A program made the position numbers and the translations under genes. Below the pieces are notes generated by a model that was not told where the DNA came from, made no database searches, and saw only the letters and a program-made list of their open reading frames with translations. DNA of 16,701 nt from Paludibacteraceae bacterium (GTDB taxonomy: Bacteria > Bacteroidota > Bacteroidia > Bacteroidales > Paludibacteraceae), in NCBI GenBank assembly GCA_017560605.1, contig JAFZEQ010000071.1, forward strand, positions 1 through 16,701, read 5' to 3'. The stretch's first letter is position 1. Every line of letters starts with the position of its first letter. This document shows positions 8,512 through 16,214 of the stretch, piece by piece.

Positions 8512-9327
8512 ATGTCTGTACATGTTCAGAATACGCGTATGACTACTACACGTCTACGCAAGATGAAAGAGCAAGGTGAAAAAATAGCTATGTTAACAAG
8601 TTATGATTTTACTTTGACTCGTTTACTCGATGAAGCCGGAATAGAAATGATTCTTGTAGGTGATAGTGCTTCTAATATTGTCTGTGGAAACAAATATACA
8701 CTTCCTATTACGGTGGATGAGATGATTTTCCTTACCAAGGGTGTGGTGCGTGCTGCAGAACATGCATTAGTTGTTATCGATATGCCATTTGGCAGCTATC
8801 AAGTCAGTGAAGAGCAAGCTGTTAGCAATGCTATTCGTATGATCAAAGAATCTGGTGCCGACGCGGTAAAATTAGAGGGTGGACAAGAAATACTTCCAGC
8901 TATTCGTCATATGGTACAAGCTGGTGTTCCTGTTATGGGACATTTGGGATTAACACCGCAGAGTGTGAACCAATTAGGAGGCTATGGTTTGCGTGCCAAG
9001 GAAGAAGCAGAAGCCCAAAAGCTTATTCGTGATGCACAACTGCTTGATCAAGCTGGATGTTTCGCTATTGTACTAGAGAAAATACCCGCTTCTATTGCAA
9101 AGCTCGTTACTGAAACAGTTAGTTGTCCAACTATAGGTATAGGTGCTGGTAATGTTACGGATGGTCAAGTGCTCGTGCTGCACGATATGTTAGGGTTGAA
9201 CGAAGGATTTAAACCTAAATTCTTGCGCCAATTTGCTCATTTAGGACAGTCTGTTAAGGATGCTGTTGGTGAGTATATTGCAGCGGTAAAAGATACCACT
9301 TTCCCATCGGCAGAAGAAAGTTATTAA
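8512..9327 (+). CDS. panB: Ketopantoate hydroxymethyltransferase
   Basis: PanB transfers a hydroxymethyl group from 5,10-methylenetetrahydrofolate to 2-oxoisovalerate to make ketopantoate, the first committed step to pantothenate and coenzyme A. At 271 aa it has the usual length. The family motifs are clear: LTSYDFTLTRLLDEAG (29-43), the metal ligands Asp51 (VGDSAS) and Asp90 (VIDMPFGSY), VKLEGG with Lys120 and Glu122, the segment GHLGLTPQSVN (143-153), the catalytic-type Glu189 (VLEK) and IGIGAG (208-213). The more common VGDSLG appears as VGDSAS. It is read with the Bat genes (24 bp after batE) and is followed by a strong terminator. No panC or panD is in the window, so its place here may be simple hitch-hiking on operon transcription. 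Confidence 0.96.
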   Translation: MSVHVQNTRMTTTRLRKMKEQGEKIAMLTSYDFTLTRLLDEAGIEMILVGDSASNIVCGNKYTLPITVDEMIFLTKGVVRAAEHALVVIDMPFGSYQVSEEQAVSNAIRMIKESGADAVKLEGGQEILPAIRHMVQAGVPVMGHLGLTPQSVNQLGGYGLRAKEEAEAQKLIRDAQLLDQAGCFAIVLEKIPASIAKLVTETVSCPTIGIGAGNVTDGQVLVLHDMLGLNEGFKPKFLRQFAHLGQSVKDAVGEYIAAVKDTTFPSAEESY

Positions 9328-9345
9328 AATAGTAAATCCTATGAT

Positions 9346-9379
9346 ATGCTCTACGCTAATGCTGTGTGGAGCATTTTTT
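9346..9379 (+). terminator. Strong intrinsic terminator after panB
   Basis: An 11-bp stem forms between 9346-9356 (ATGCTCTACGC) and 9364-9374 (GTGTGGAGCAT), with two G-U pairs and a 7-nt loop, followed directly by five T (9375-9379). It closes the moxR-bat-panB unit and isolates it from the efflux operon. Confidence 0.88.
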
Positions 9380-9395
9380 GTTAATTTTGCCACTT

Positions 9396-9422
9396 GGAAA
9401 CTACAAAAGTATTAAAGTTTCC
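9396..9422 (+). promoter_or_regulatory. Candidate operator: inverted repeat upstream of the TetR-family gene
   Basis: GGAAACT (9396-9402) and AGTTTCC (9416-9422) are perfect 7-bp inverted arms with a 13-nt spacer. The site lies 17 bp upstream of the TTTG of the tetR promoter. TetR-family repressors bind palindromes of about this size and often autoregulate, so this is a plausible binding site; a position upstream of the -33 box rather than over it is less usual. No direct evidence links it to the protein. Confidence 0.3.
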
Positions 9423-9439
9423 TAAAAATGCTCTAAAAA

Positions 9440-9471
9440 TTTGTGTATTTCGTAGAAAATCAGTATTTTTG
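9440..9471 (+). promoter_or_regulatory. Bacteroidota-type promoter for the tetR-efflux operon
   Basis: TTTG at 9440-9443 and TATTTTTG (matching TAnnTTTG) at 9464-9471 are separated by 20 bp, close to the known Bacteroidota -33/-7 consensus. Transcription would start near 9477-9480, leaving a leader of under 20 nt before the ATG at 9496. That rules against the longer in-frame start TTG at 9394, which lies upstream of the promoter. A second TAnnTTTG match at 9382-9389 has no TTTG partner. Confidence 0.7.
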
Positions 9472-9495
9472 CACGGTTTTTGTAATGTGGGTGTT

Positions 9496-10104
9496 ATGGC
9501 AATAAAAGATGAGATAGTAACTTTTGCGTCAAACCAAATGGAGCAATTAGGCATTCGCAGTGTTTCTGTGGATGATCTTTGTCATGAGTTTGGTATAAGC
9601 AAAAAGACATTCTATGTGCATTTTGAAACCAAGGATACTTTGCTAGAAGAGATTATGCATAAACATGAGCAAGAGATGGCAAAAGAGTTGGAGTATATTG
9701 TCAAGAAAAAAACAGTGTTGCAAAGTTTTATGTCGTGGCATGCTATAGCGCATCAGGCGAACAAATCTACTGACAAAAAAACACCCTTGATACATGATTT
9801 GCAAAAGTATTATCCAGATCTGTTTAATAAGCACGAAAAAAATGTGCGTATGACAATGGAGAAATTTTTGGTACGTTTTTTGCAAAAGGGGATTGATGAG
9901 AAGATTTTTCGTCAGGAGATAGATGTGAATTTGAGTGCAGCATTGTTTATTGATATGCACAAGTCGCTGATGCTCAGAGCTAATAAGCAAGATATGACTA
10001 AAGATGAACTTCGTAGAGAAGGTAAACATAATATGGATATTCTGTTACGCGGAATATTTACATTAGATGGGTTAGCAACTCTTGAAAAAATAATTACAAC
10101 TTAA
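9496..10104 (+). CDS. TetR/AcrR-family transcriptional regulator of the efflux operon
   Basis: This 202-aa regulator has an N-terminal helix-turn-helix: MAIKDEIVTFASNQMEQLGI, then VSVDDLCHEFGISKKTFYVHFETKDTLLEEI at about residues 23-53. This is the classic TetR pattern, including the F/Y-x-H/Y-F-x-x-K-x-x-L motif. The C-terminal ligand-binding region (about 60-202) is helical and not specific enough to name a ligand. The frame extends back to TTG 9394, but ATG 9496 is preferred because the promoter at 9440-9471 lies inside that extension and the HTH normally sits near the N-terminus. It is the first gene of the tripartite pump operon, 29 bp before the TolC-like gene with no promoter between, so it probably represses its own operon until a pump substrate or related ligand binds (inference). 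Confidence 0.9.
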   Translation: MAIKDEIVTFASNQMEQLGIRSVSVDDLCHEFGISKKTFYVHFETKDTLLEEIMHKHEQEMAKELEYIVKKKTVLQSFMSWHAIAHQANKSTDKKTPLIHDLQKYYPDLFNKHEKNVRMTMEKFLVRFLQKGIDEKIFRQEIDVNLSAALFIDMHKSLMLRANKQDMTKDELRREGKHNMDILLRGIFTLDGLATLEKIITT

Positions 10105-10133
10105 TAAGATATAATGTTAATAAGGTATATAAA

Positions 10134-11462
10134 ATGAAAAAAACAATTGTAATCTTTGCTTTTTTGGCTCTTTTAAGCCAAAATCTATGGGCAGAAGATC
10201 ATGTGATGGCAGCCACCAAGCCTATGGCCGTAACAGAAGCTCCTGCTCAATTAAGTCTAAGCCTTACTCAAGCTCAAGATTATGCTGTTGCAACTAACCG
10301 CAGTTTGCGTAATGCTGATTTAGCTGTGCAAAAAGCTTATGCACAACGATGGCAGACTATTGCTGCAATGTTGCCACAGGTAGATATGTCTTGGGCTTTT
10401 CAGTCTATGATGGGCTATGAGATGTCGTTGGGCGGTATGCCTATCAAAATGAATGACAATGGAACACTTGGTGTTACTGCTAGCGTAGGTATTAATGGTC
10501 AAGCGATTGTGGGTGCATTGCTCAATAATATCGCTATTGACATGCAGAAGTTGAATTTGCAGCAGTCGGAGGAAAATCTTCGTGCGAATGTTAAATCTTC
10601 TTATGCATCAGTACTTGTGTTGGAGGATGTGGTGAAATTACTTGATGCTTCACTCAAAAACATTGAGAATTTGGCAACAATGACGCAACGAAGTGTTGAT
10701 GTGGGTGTCGCAGAGCAAACAACCGCTGATCAACTTAAAGTGCGTATTAATACATTAAAGAACAATATTAATGCCAATAAGCGTTCAACTCAATTAGCTA
10801 TTAATGCTTTGAAGGTGTTGCTTAATGTTCCTGTAGAAACAGAATTGACATTAACATCCACTTTGGACGACTTGCTTTCTGCTGAAACAATCCTCCAATT
10901 GCTAGGTAAGGAGTTTGTTCTTGAGAATAACTTAAATTATCAACTACTTGCTAAAAATGTAGAATTGGCTAAGACCAACGTGCATATGGCAGGATGGGCT
11001 TATGGTCCAACTATAGCGGTGGGATATCAATATAGCGAAAAGAGTTATTTTGGTAAGTCAGAAGGTTTGAATATGACCCCTCCTAATGCCTTGAGTGTGA
11101 GTATCAGTATGCCTTTATGGTCGTCTGGCAAACGTGCAGCAGGTGTGGTGGAGAAGAAAATCGCTTTAGAAGAAGCCCGCAATACTTTTGCTGAAACTAC
11201 GGATAATCTTGGTATCCAAAATGAGCAATTGCGCTACAATGTGCAAAATGGCTATGAGACATATATAACGGAAAAAGAAAATATAGATGTTACTCAACGC
11301 ATTTTTGAATCAACTGCCAAGAAGTTCAATTTAGGAGTTGCTTCTAACCTGGAGTTGGTAAATGCTAGTAATGATCTCATAACTGCTCAATCTACATATG
11401 TGCAAGCAGTTCTTACTTTGATAACTGCGCAAGTTGAATTGGAAAAATTTTTGAATCTCTAA
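10134..11462 (+). CDS. TolC-like outer-membrane efflux channel
   Basis: This 442-aa protein is the outer-membrane channel of the tripartite pump. It has a signal peptide (MKKTIVIFAFLALLSQNLWA, cleavage near Ala20) and no lipobox, so it differs from OprM-type lipoprotein channels. Two outer-membrane efflux (OEP) repeats are visible. The first starts around LSLTQAQDYAVATNRSLRNAD (about 42-62) and the second around LLGKEFVLENNLNYQLLAKN (about 254-275), each followed by long helical stretches rich in Gln, Asn and Ala. Each half carries a strand region, for example MLPQVDMSWAFQS and YGPTIAVGYQYSEKS. The C-terminus (AVLTLITAQVELEKFLNL) is the usual final helix. The length is normal for Bacteroidota members. 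It is co-transcribed with the adaptor and RND genes that follow. Confidence 0.93.
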   Translation: MKKTIVIFAFLALLSQNLWAEDHVMAATKPMAVTEAPAQLSLSLTQAQDYAVATNRSLRNADLAVQKAYAQRWQTIAAMLPQVDMSWAFQSMMGYEMSLGGMPIKMNDNGTLGVTASVGINGQAIVGALLNNIAIDMQKLNLQQSEENLRANVKSSYASVLVLEDVVKLLDASLKNIENLATMTQRSVDVGVAEQTTADQLKVRINTLKNNINANKRSTQLAINALKVLLNVPVETELTLTSTLDDLLSAETILQLLGKEFVLENNLNYQLLAKNVELAKTNVHMAGWAYGPTIAVGYQYSEKSYFGKSEGLNMTPPNALSVSISMPLWSSGKRAAGVVEKKIALEEARNTFAETTDNLGIQNEQLRYNVQNGYETYITEKENIDVTQRIFESTAKKFNLGVASNLELVNASNDLITAQSTYVQAVLTLITAQVELEKFLNL

Positions 11463-11498
11463 TAATATAAACTAACGATAATAAATTTAAGCACGATA

Positions 11499-12503
11499 AT
11501 GAAAAAGATTGTATTATTGATGTCTGCTGTAGTATGCTTTATCAGCTGCGGCAAACAAGAAACTCAAACTACTCAAGAGTCCGAGCGTGTAGAGGTAGTA
11601 AGTACTATGTTATTACAAGAGCAAGAGATTGCACGTACGCTTACTATTAGCACAAACTTGCAAGGTTATCTTACACAAAATGTGTCACCTTCTTTGACTG
11701 GTAAGATTGAACATATTTTTGTAGAAGTAGGTGACCGAGTAAAAAAAGGTCAAATGCTTGTTCGTATGGACCAAAATCAAATCTTAACCTCTAAAATACA
11801 ATTGGCAAATTTGGAGGTAGAATTGGGACGTCTAGAAGCACTTTTGGAGACTGGTTCTGTAAGTAAACAAACATATGACCAGACAAAAGTTTCTTATGAC
11901 CAACTCAAACAGAATCTCTCGTTTTTAGAGACAAATACATATGTGAAGGCGCCTTTCTCTGGTGTTATTACAGCAAAAACATATGAGGACGGTGAGTTGT
12001 ATTCAGGACAACCTATTGTAGTTTTAACACAAGTGGATAAACTTAAAGCTTTGGTTGCAATCCCTGAGAAATATTATCCACAAGTAAAAAGTGGTATGAA
12101 ACTTTCTGTGCAAAGCGATATTTATCCTGGTGAAGAGTTTCCTGCAACGATTGAAGTAGTATATCCTGCAATAGATCCTGCTACTCATACTTTCCAATGT
12201 AAGGTGGTGATTCCTAATGGAAAACAACGTCTTCGTCCTGGTATGTATGTAACTACTACATTAAGTCTAGGCAAAGAGAATGCTATCGTCGTACCTTATC
12301 AATCAGTAGAGAAATTGATTGGTTCTAACGAACGATATGTGTTTATCCATGAGAATGGTCATGCTAAACGTGTAAGTGTAAAACTAGGACAACGTTTTGA
12401 CGAGAATGTAGAAATTATAGCACCAGAAATCCACTCTGGTGTAGAATACATTCATGTGGGTCAAAGTAAACTTGTCGATGGTGTAAAGATTCAAGTGGAG
12501 TAA
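11499..12503 (+). CDS. RND efflux periplasmic adaptor (membrane fusion protein), lipoprotein
   Basis: This 334-aa adaptor links the inner-membrane pump to the outer-membrane channel. The N-terminus (MKKIVLLMSAVVCFISCGK) carries a lipobox with Cys17, so it should be lipid-anchored in the periplasm. Domain order: first half of the lipoyl/barrel-sandwich domain (about 62-92, GKIEHIFVEVGDRVKKGQ), a short helical hairpin (about 94-145, including LLETGSVSKQTYDQTKVSYDQL), second lipoyl half (APFSGVITAK, 151-160), beta-barrel (about 180-255, ending RLRPGMYVTTTL) and a membrane-proximal domain (about 260-334). It is shorter than E. coli AcrA, mainly through a compact hairpin. It lies between the channel gene (36 bp) and the pump gene (57 bp), the usual gene order in Bacteroidota. 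Confidence 0.93.
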   Translation: MKKIVLLMSAVVCFISCGKQETQTTQESERVEVVSTMLLQEQEIARTLTISTNLQGYLTQNVSPSLTGKIEHIFVEVGDRVKKGQMLVRMDQNQILTSKIQLANLEVELGRLEALLETGSVSKQTYDQTKVSYDQLKQNLSFLETNTYVKAPFSGVITAKTYEDGELYSGQPIVVLTQVDKLKALVAIPEKYYPQVKSGMKLSVQSDIYPGEEFPATIEVVYPAIDPATHTFQCKVVIPNGKQRLRPGMYVTTTLSLGKENAIVVPYQSVEKLIGSNERYVFIHENGHAKRVSVKLGQRFDENVEIIAPEIHSGVEYIHVGQSKLVDGVKIQVE

Positions 12504-12515
12504 TTCTTCATACCG

Positions 12516-12543
12516 TTAAAACTTTTAGAATCCTTAAAACTTT
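12516..12543 (+). repeat. Two direct 10-bp repeats in the adaptor-pump gap
   Basis: TTAAAACTTT occurs at 12516-12525 and 12534-12543, period 18, in the AT-rich gap before the RND pump gene. It lacks a promoter match. It may be only low-complexity intergenic sequence of the kind often seen in Bacteroidales. Confidence 0.5.
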
Positions 12544-12560
12544 AAATTTCTGAAAGAATT

Positions 12561-15500
12561 ATGGCTATTTATAAAACCGCGATTAAGAATCCCGTAACGA
12601 CTCTGCTTGTCTTCGTTGCGGTGATGATCATAGGTCTGTTTAGCTTTATGCAACTACCTGTTGATCAATTTCCAGAGATGGACCCTCCATATGTGATGGT
12701 GATGACTACCTATCCTGGTGCGTCAGCATCGGAGATCGAGACTAACGTCTCTAAGATTATGGAGAATAGTTTGACATCTGTTGATAATTTGAAGCATATC
12801 AACTCAACAAGTAAGGATAATGTTTCTCTTGTCATTCTTGAATTAGAGTGGGGTAGTGACATTACGGAAGCAGTCAACGATGTTCGGTCATTCTGTGATA
12901 TGGCAAAAAACAATTTGCCTGACGGCTGTTCTTCTCCAATGGTGTTTAAGTTCTCTACTAGCACTATGCCTATCTGCCAATATTCAATTACGGCTGATGC
13001 CTCATATGCTGCACTAGATAAGATCCTTAATGACGAGGTTATCCCACAATTAAACCAAGTAAATGGTATTGGTAACCTTTCTGTATCAGGTGCACCAGAC
13101 CGTTATGTCTATGTGGATATAGATCAAGAGAAATTAGATGCTTATGGTATCTCTCTTGAGACTGTTGGACAAGTTATCTCTGCCAATAACCTCAACCTCT
13201 CTTCTGGTACCGTAAAAATGAATAAAGAGCAGTACCAAATGCAGGTGCGTTCTGAGTTTATTGAAAGTAGTGAGATCAATAATTTGATGGTGGCTATATC
13301 ATCTCAGGGACAACAAGTATTTGTGCGTGATATTGCTACAGTGCGTGATACCATCAAGGATCTATCACTAGACGAGAAAACCAATGGACGTGAGTCTGTG
13401 CGTTTGATCGTAGCTAAGCAATCTGGTAGCAATACTGTGCAAGTCTGCGAAGATGTACAAGAGAAACTAGCTGAGATTCAAAAGCAATTGCCTACCGATG
13501 TTCAGATTCAAGAAATCTACAACTCGGCTGACAATATCCGCAACTCTATTAATTCTCTCGAGGAGAGCGTTATGTATGCTCTTCTATTCGTGGTATTAGT
13601 AGTGCTCTTCTTCCTAGGTAAATGGCGTGCGACACTCATCATCTCGCTCACTATTCCAATTTCGCTCATCGTAGCATTTATTTACCTCAAGATGGCTGAC
13701 TCGTCCATCAATATCATCTCACTCTGTTCGCTCAGTATTGCGATTGGTATGGTGGTGGACGATGCAATTGTGGTTCTGGAGAATATTACTAGACACATTG
13801 AACGTGGAGAAGCACCTCGAGAGGCTTCTATATATGCTACCAACGAGGTTTGGGTCAGCGTTATCGCAACCACTCTTGTGTTGGTTGCCGTGTTCGTGCC
13901 GCTAACTATGATGGATGGTATGGCGGGTATCATGTTTGAATCTCTTGGTTGGATCGTTACTGTAGTTTGCTGTACATCAACTGTGATAGCTATCACCCTC
14001 ACGCCAATGCTTTGCTCTAAACTATTGAAAGCGCGTAAGGTACGTGTTGAGAATGGTAAACTCATCGATGAAGAGGCTACTCAAAAGACATGGTATGATC
14101 GAACTGTTGTCGCTTTCCTTGACAAAGTTGACCATGCATATAGTAAGTCATTAGGTTGGTGCTTGAAACATAAAACGATTACTATTATTACTCTATTTGT
14201 ATTCTTTGGTGCATCTCTTGTACCATTTATAATGGGTAAAGTAGGAACCGACTTTATGGCGCAACAAGACAATGGTCGCCTCAGTGTTACTCTTGAGTTA
14301 CAACGTGGTACACGCATCGAGGAAACATTGAAGACTGCACGTGCACTCGAAGAGCGTTTTATGACCCTTGTGCCAGAGATACAAATGATCTCTACTTCTG
14401 CTGGTGCTAACGATGATGATGGAACTGGTGCTCTCTTCTCTACAACAATGAACAATACCATCTCCATGACTGTTCGTCTCAACAAAAAGTGGGAGCGTGA
14501 ACGTAGTGTATGGCAGATTGCTGAGGTACTCCGTCAAGAGATGGCTACATATCCTGAAATCATTGAGTTCCAGGCTAATGTAAGTAGTGGTGGCCCTGGT
14601 GGTAGCGGCGGTAATACGGTAGATGTTGAAATTTATGGTTATGATTTTGACGTGACCAACCGAATGGCACAACAGATTATTGCTCTCACCAAAGAACTTC
14701 CAGGTGCTCGTGATGTGTATTCAGATCGTGATGATGATCGTCCAGAAATCAAGATTATCGTTGATAAAGAAAAGGCTTCCCGTCATGGGTTAACATCTGC
14801 TACCATCTCAACATATTTGCGTAACCGTGTTAATGGTATGGCTGTTGGTTTCTTGAAAGAGGATGGTGATGAGTATAATATTGTGGTACGACTGAAGGAA
14901 GAAAATCGTAACTCAATTAACGATGTGCTTGATTTTTCAATTCCAACACCTATGGGACAAAATATCAAACTATCTGAAATTTGTTCCGTAGACGAATATT
15001 GGGCACCCCCTAAAATTATGCGTAAGGCTCGTCAACGTATCTTGACTGTCAAAGTAACACCTTTCGAGACATCTCTAGGTGAACTAGCTATGGATATCCA
15101 AACAAAAGTCCTTCCACAAATCGACAAACCTGCGGGTTATACTATCCGTCTTGCAGGTTCTTACGAAGACCAACAAGAGTCGTTTGCTAAGTTGGGAATG
15201 TTAGGAATACTCATTCTAATCTTGGTATATATTGTTATGGCTTCTCAGTTTGAATCCTTTACTAATCCTGGTATCATTATGTTTACCGTTCCATTTGCGC
15301 TATCTGGTGTTATTTTGGCTCTTTGGATTACTGGCGTGTCCTTGGATATGATTGGTGCTTTGGGTATCGTACTTCTTGTTGGTATCGTGGTTAAGAATGG
15401 TATTGTGCTAGTGGATTACATTAATCTGTTGCGTGAACGTGGTCATGAACTTAATGAGGCTATTCAATTGTCGGGTAAAAGCCGTCTGCGTCCTGTATTG

Positions 15501-15758
15501 ATGACAGCATTCACTACTATCCTTGGTATGGTGCCTATGGCTGTAAGTCAAGGTGAAGGTGCTGAGATGTGGCGTCCATTGGGAATTGTCGTAATAGGTG
15601 GTTTGACCATCTCTACTTTCTTGACATTATATATTGTACCTGTGCTATATGGTGCTATTTCTCGAAAAGGTGAGCGTGATAAAATCAAGAAGGTACGCGA
15701 ACAATTTATCTTTATGGATATCGAAGTAAAAGACTGCGAAGAAAATCAAAATTCATAA
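12561..15758 (+). CDS. AcrB-type RND (hydrophobe/amphiphile efflux-1) inner-membrane pump
   Basis: This is the proton-driven transporter of the tripartite system, 1065 aa, the normal length. It has the RND twofold layout: TM1 near 11-31, a periplasmic loop to about 335, TM2-6 to about 490, TM7 near 540-558, a second large loop (about 560-870), then TM8-12. Proton-relay residues are intact: Asp400-Asp401 in GMVVDDAIVVLEN (TM4, AcrB 407/408) and Lys945 in VVKNGIVLVDY (TM10, AcrB Lys940). The early motifs PVDQFPEMDPPYVMV and YPGASASEIE are typical of the HAE-1 group rather than of heavy-metal (CzcA) pumps. A Gly-rich stretch SSGGPGGSGGN lies at about 675-685. Substrates cannot be predicted; drugs, bile acids or detergents are possible. 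Confidence 0.95.
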   Translation: MAIYKTAIKNPVTTLLVFVAVMIIGLFSFMQLPVDQFPEMDPPYVMVMTTYPGASASEIETNVSKIMENSLTSVDNLKHINSTSKDNVSLVILELEWGSDITEAVNDVRSFCDMAKNNLPDGCSSPMVFKFSTSTMPICQYSITADASYAALDKILNDEVIPQLNQVNGIGNLSVSGAPDRYVYVDIDQEKLDAYGISLETVGQVISANNLNLSSGTVKMNKEQYQMQVRSEFIESSEINNLMVAISSQGQQVFVRDIATVRDTIKDLSLDEKTNGRESVRLIVAKQSGSNTVQVCEDVQEKLAEIQKQLPTDVQIQEIYNSADNIRNSINSLEESVMYALLFVVLVVLFFLGKWRATLIISLTIPISLIVAFIYLKMADSSINIISLCSLSIAIGMVVDDAIVVLENITRHIERGEAPREASIYATNEVWVSVIATTLVLVAVFVPLTMMDGMAGIMFESLGWIVTVVCCTSTVIAITLTPMLCSKLLKARKVRVENGKLIDEEATQKTWYDRTVVAFLDKVDHAYSKSLGWCLKHKTITIITLFVFFGASLVPFIMGKVGTDFMAQQDNGRLSVTLELQRGTRIEETLKTARALEERFMTLVPEIQMISTSAGANDDDGTGALFSTTMNNTISMTVRLNKKWERERSVWQIAEVLRQEMATYPEIIEFQANVSSGGPGGSGGNTVDVEIYGYDFDVTNRMAQQIIALTKELPGARDVYSDRDDDRPEIKIIVDKEKASRHGLTSATISTYLRNRVNGMAVGFLKEDGDEYNIVVRLKEENRNSINDVLDFSIPTPMGQNIKLSEICSVDEYWAPPKIMRKARQRILTVKVTPFETSLGELAMDIQTKVLPQIDKPAGYTIRLAGSYEDQQESFAKLGMLGILILILVYIVMASQFESFTNPGIIMFTVPFALSGVILALWITGVSLDMIGALGIVLLVGIVVKNGIVLVDYINLLRERGHELNEAIQLSGKSRLRPVLMTAFTTILGMVPMAVSQGEGAEMWRPLGIVVIGGLTISTFLTLYIVPVLYGAISRKGERDKIKKVREQFIFMDIEVKDCEENQNS

Positions 15759-15772
15759 ATCAAAATTCATAA
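15745..15772 (+). repeat. Tandem 14-bp duplication spanning the pump stop codon
   Basis: ATCAAAATTCATAA is repeated exactly and without a gap (15745-15758, 15759-15772). The first copy encodes the last residues and the TAA stop of the pump; the second lies in the gap before the PII-like gene and repeats the TAA. It looks like a slippage duplication. Confidence 0.8.
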
Positions 15773-15778
15773 TTATCT

Positions 15779-16072
15779 ATGAAATCTGTAATGATCGTAT
15801 TCAATCAAGCAAACACTGAGCGTGTGGAATATTTGCTTGATATGTTAGAGATAAGTGGTTTTACCCTTTTTGAGGAAGTTCAAGGTCGCGGTACTAACGG
15901 TGGCGAACCTCGCCGTGGAACGCACGCATGGCCAGAGATGAACTCATGTGTGATGACCATTATTCCTGACGAAAAGGTTGAAATGCTCCTCGAAGCAGTT
16001 AAGAAACTTGATATGCGTAACGAGGAAGTTGGCGTTCGTGCATTTGTATGGAATATTGAAGCAATGGTATAA
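15779..16072 (+). CDS. PII-like small protein, last gene of the efflux operon
   Basis: This 97-aa protein shows the ferredoxin-like pattern of the PII superfamily: strand MKSVMIVFNQ, helix ERVEYLLDMLEISG, then EEVQGRGTNGGEPRRGTHAWPEMNS (about 32-56) at the place of the PII T-loop, then strand CVMTIIPDE, helix KVEMLLEAVKKL and final strand VRAFVWNIEAMV. Against classical GlnB, the loop is short, the uridylylated Tyr51 is absent, and the GFGRQ segment with the 2-oxoglutarate/Mg Gln is replaced by QGRGT. It is therefore not a canonical nitrogen-regulating PII. PII-like proteins have been noted beside RND efflux genes, and this gene is 20 bp after the pump gene. A trimeric regulator or sensor acting on the pump is a reasonable guess; metal or nucleotide binding is untested. 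Confidence 0.75.
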   Translation: MKSVMIVFNQANTERVEYLLDMLEISGFTLFEEVQGRGTNGGEPRRGTHAWPEMNSCVMTIIPDEKVEMLLEAVKKLDMRNEEVGVRAFVWNIEAMV

Positions 16073-16077
16073 ACTAT

Positions 16078-16097
16078 TGCTTATAACAAGCATTTTT
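16078..16097 (+). terminator. Weak hairpin with T tract directly after the PII-like gene
   Basis: TGCTT (16078-16082) pairs with AAGCA (16088-16092) across a 5-nt loop and is followed by TTTTT. The 5-bp AT-rich stem is weak alone, but it sits just before a strong terminator. Confidence 0.35.
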
Positions 16098-16130
16098 CAC
16101 GCCTGCTCATATGAGTGGGCGTGTTTTTTT
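16098..16130 (+). terminator. Strong intrinsic terminator of the efflux operon
   Basis: CACGCCTGCTC (16098-16108) pairs with GAGTGGGCGTG (16113-16123) over 11 bp with two G-U pairs and a 4-nt loop (ATAT), followed by seven T (16124-16130). It ends the tetR-to-PII-like unit. Confidence 0.9.
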
Positions 16131-16134
16131 ACGT

Positions 16135-16198
16135 GTGAGAGTAGCTAGTATATAACAAAAAAAGCAACCCAAAGGTTGCTTTCTGCGGTGCGGACGGA
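16135..16198 (-). repeat. Unit 1: tRNA-3'-end-like sequence plus flanking terminator (minus strand)
   Basis: On the + strand this is GTGAGAGT (16135-16142), six variable bases, TATATAACAAAA (16149-16160), a hairpin (16161-16182) and TGCGGTGCGGACGGA (16184-16198). Read on the minus strand it resembles the end of a tRNA: TTCGAGTCCGTCC, then CCGCACC as the 3' acceptor strand, G as discriminator, and CA, followed at once by a terminator. A G discriminator and this acceptor fit tRNA-Asp as I recall it from Bacteroidota; the D-arm and anticodon are missing, so it is a fragment, not a gene. Confidence 0.55.
16157..16182 (-). terminator. Minus-strand intrinsic terminator of unit 1
   Basis: AAAGCAACC (16161-16169) and GGTTGCTTT (16174-16182) form a perfect 9-bp stem with loop CAAA. 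On the minus strand the stem runs into seven T (complement of 16157-16163), the order expected just after a minus-strand tRNA end. Confidence 0.65.
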
Positions 16199-16214
16199 CT
16201 CGAAGATTACTTTC

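Noticed and set aside
9394..9495. N-terminal extension of the TetR-family regulator from TTG 9394
   Set aside because: It contains a complete promoter and an inverted repeat, has no family similarity, and would put 34 extra residues ahead of the normal start.
13682..14672. Long minus-strand open frames inside the RND pump gene (for example 13682-14065 and 14081-14485)
   Set aside because: They lie wholly antisense to a well-conserved pump, show no recognisable domain or promoter, and are explained by the codon pattern of the + strand gene.
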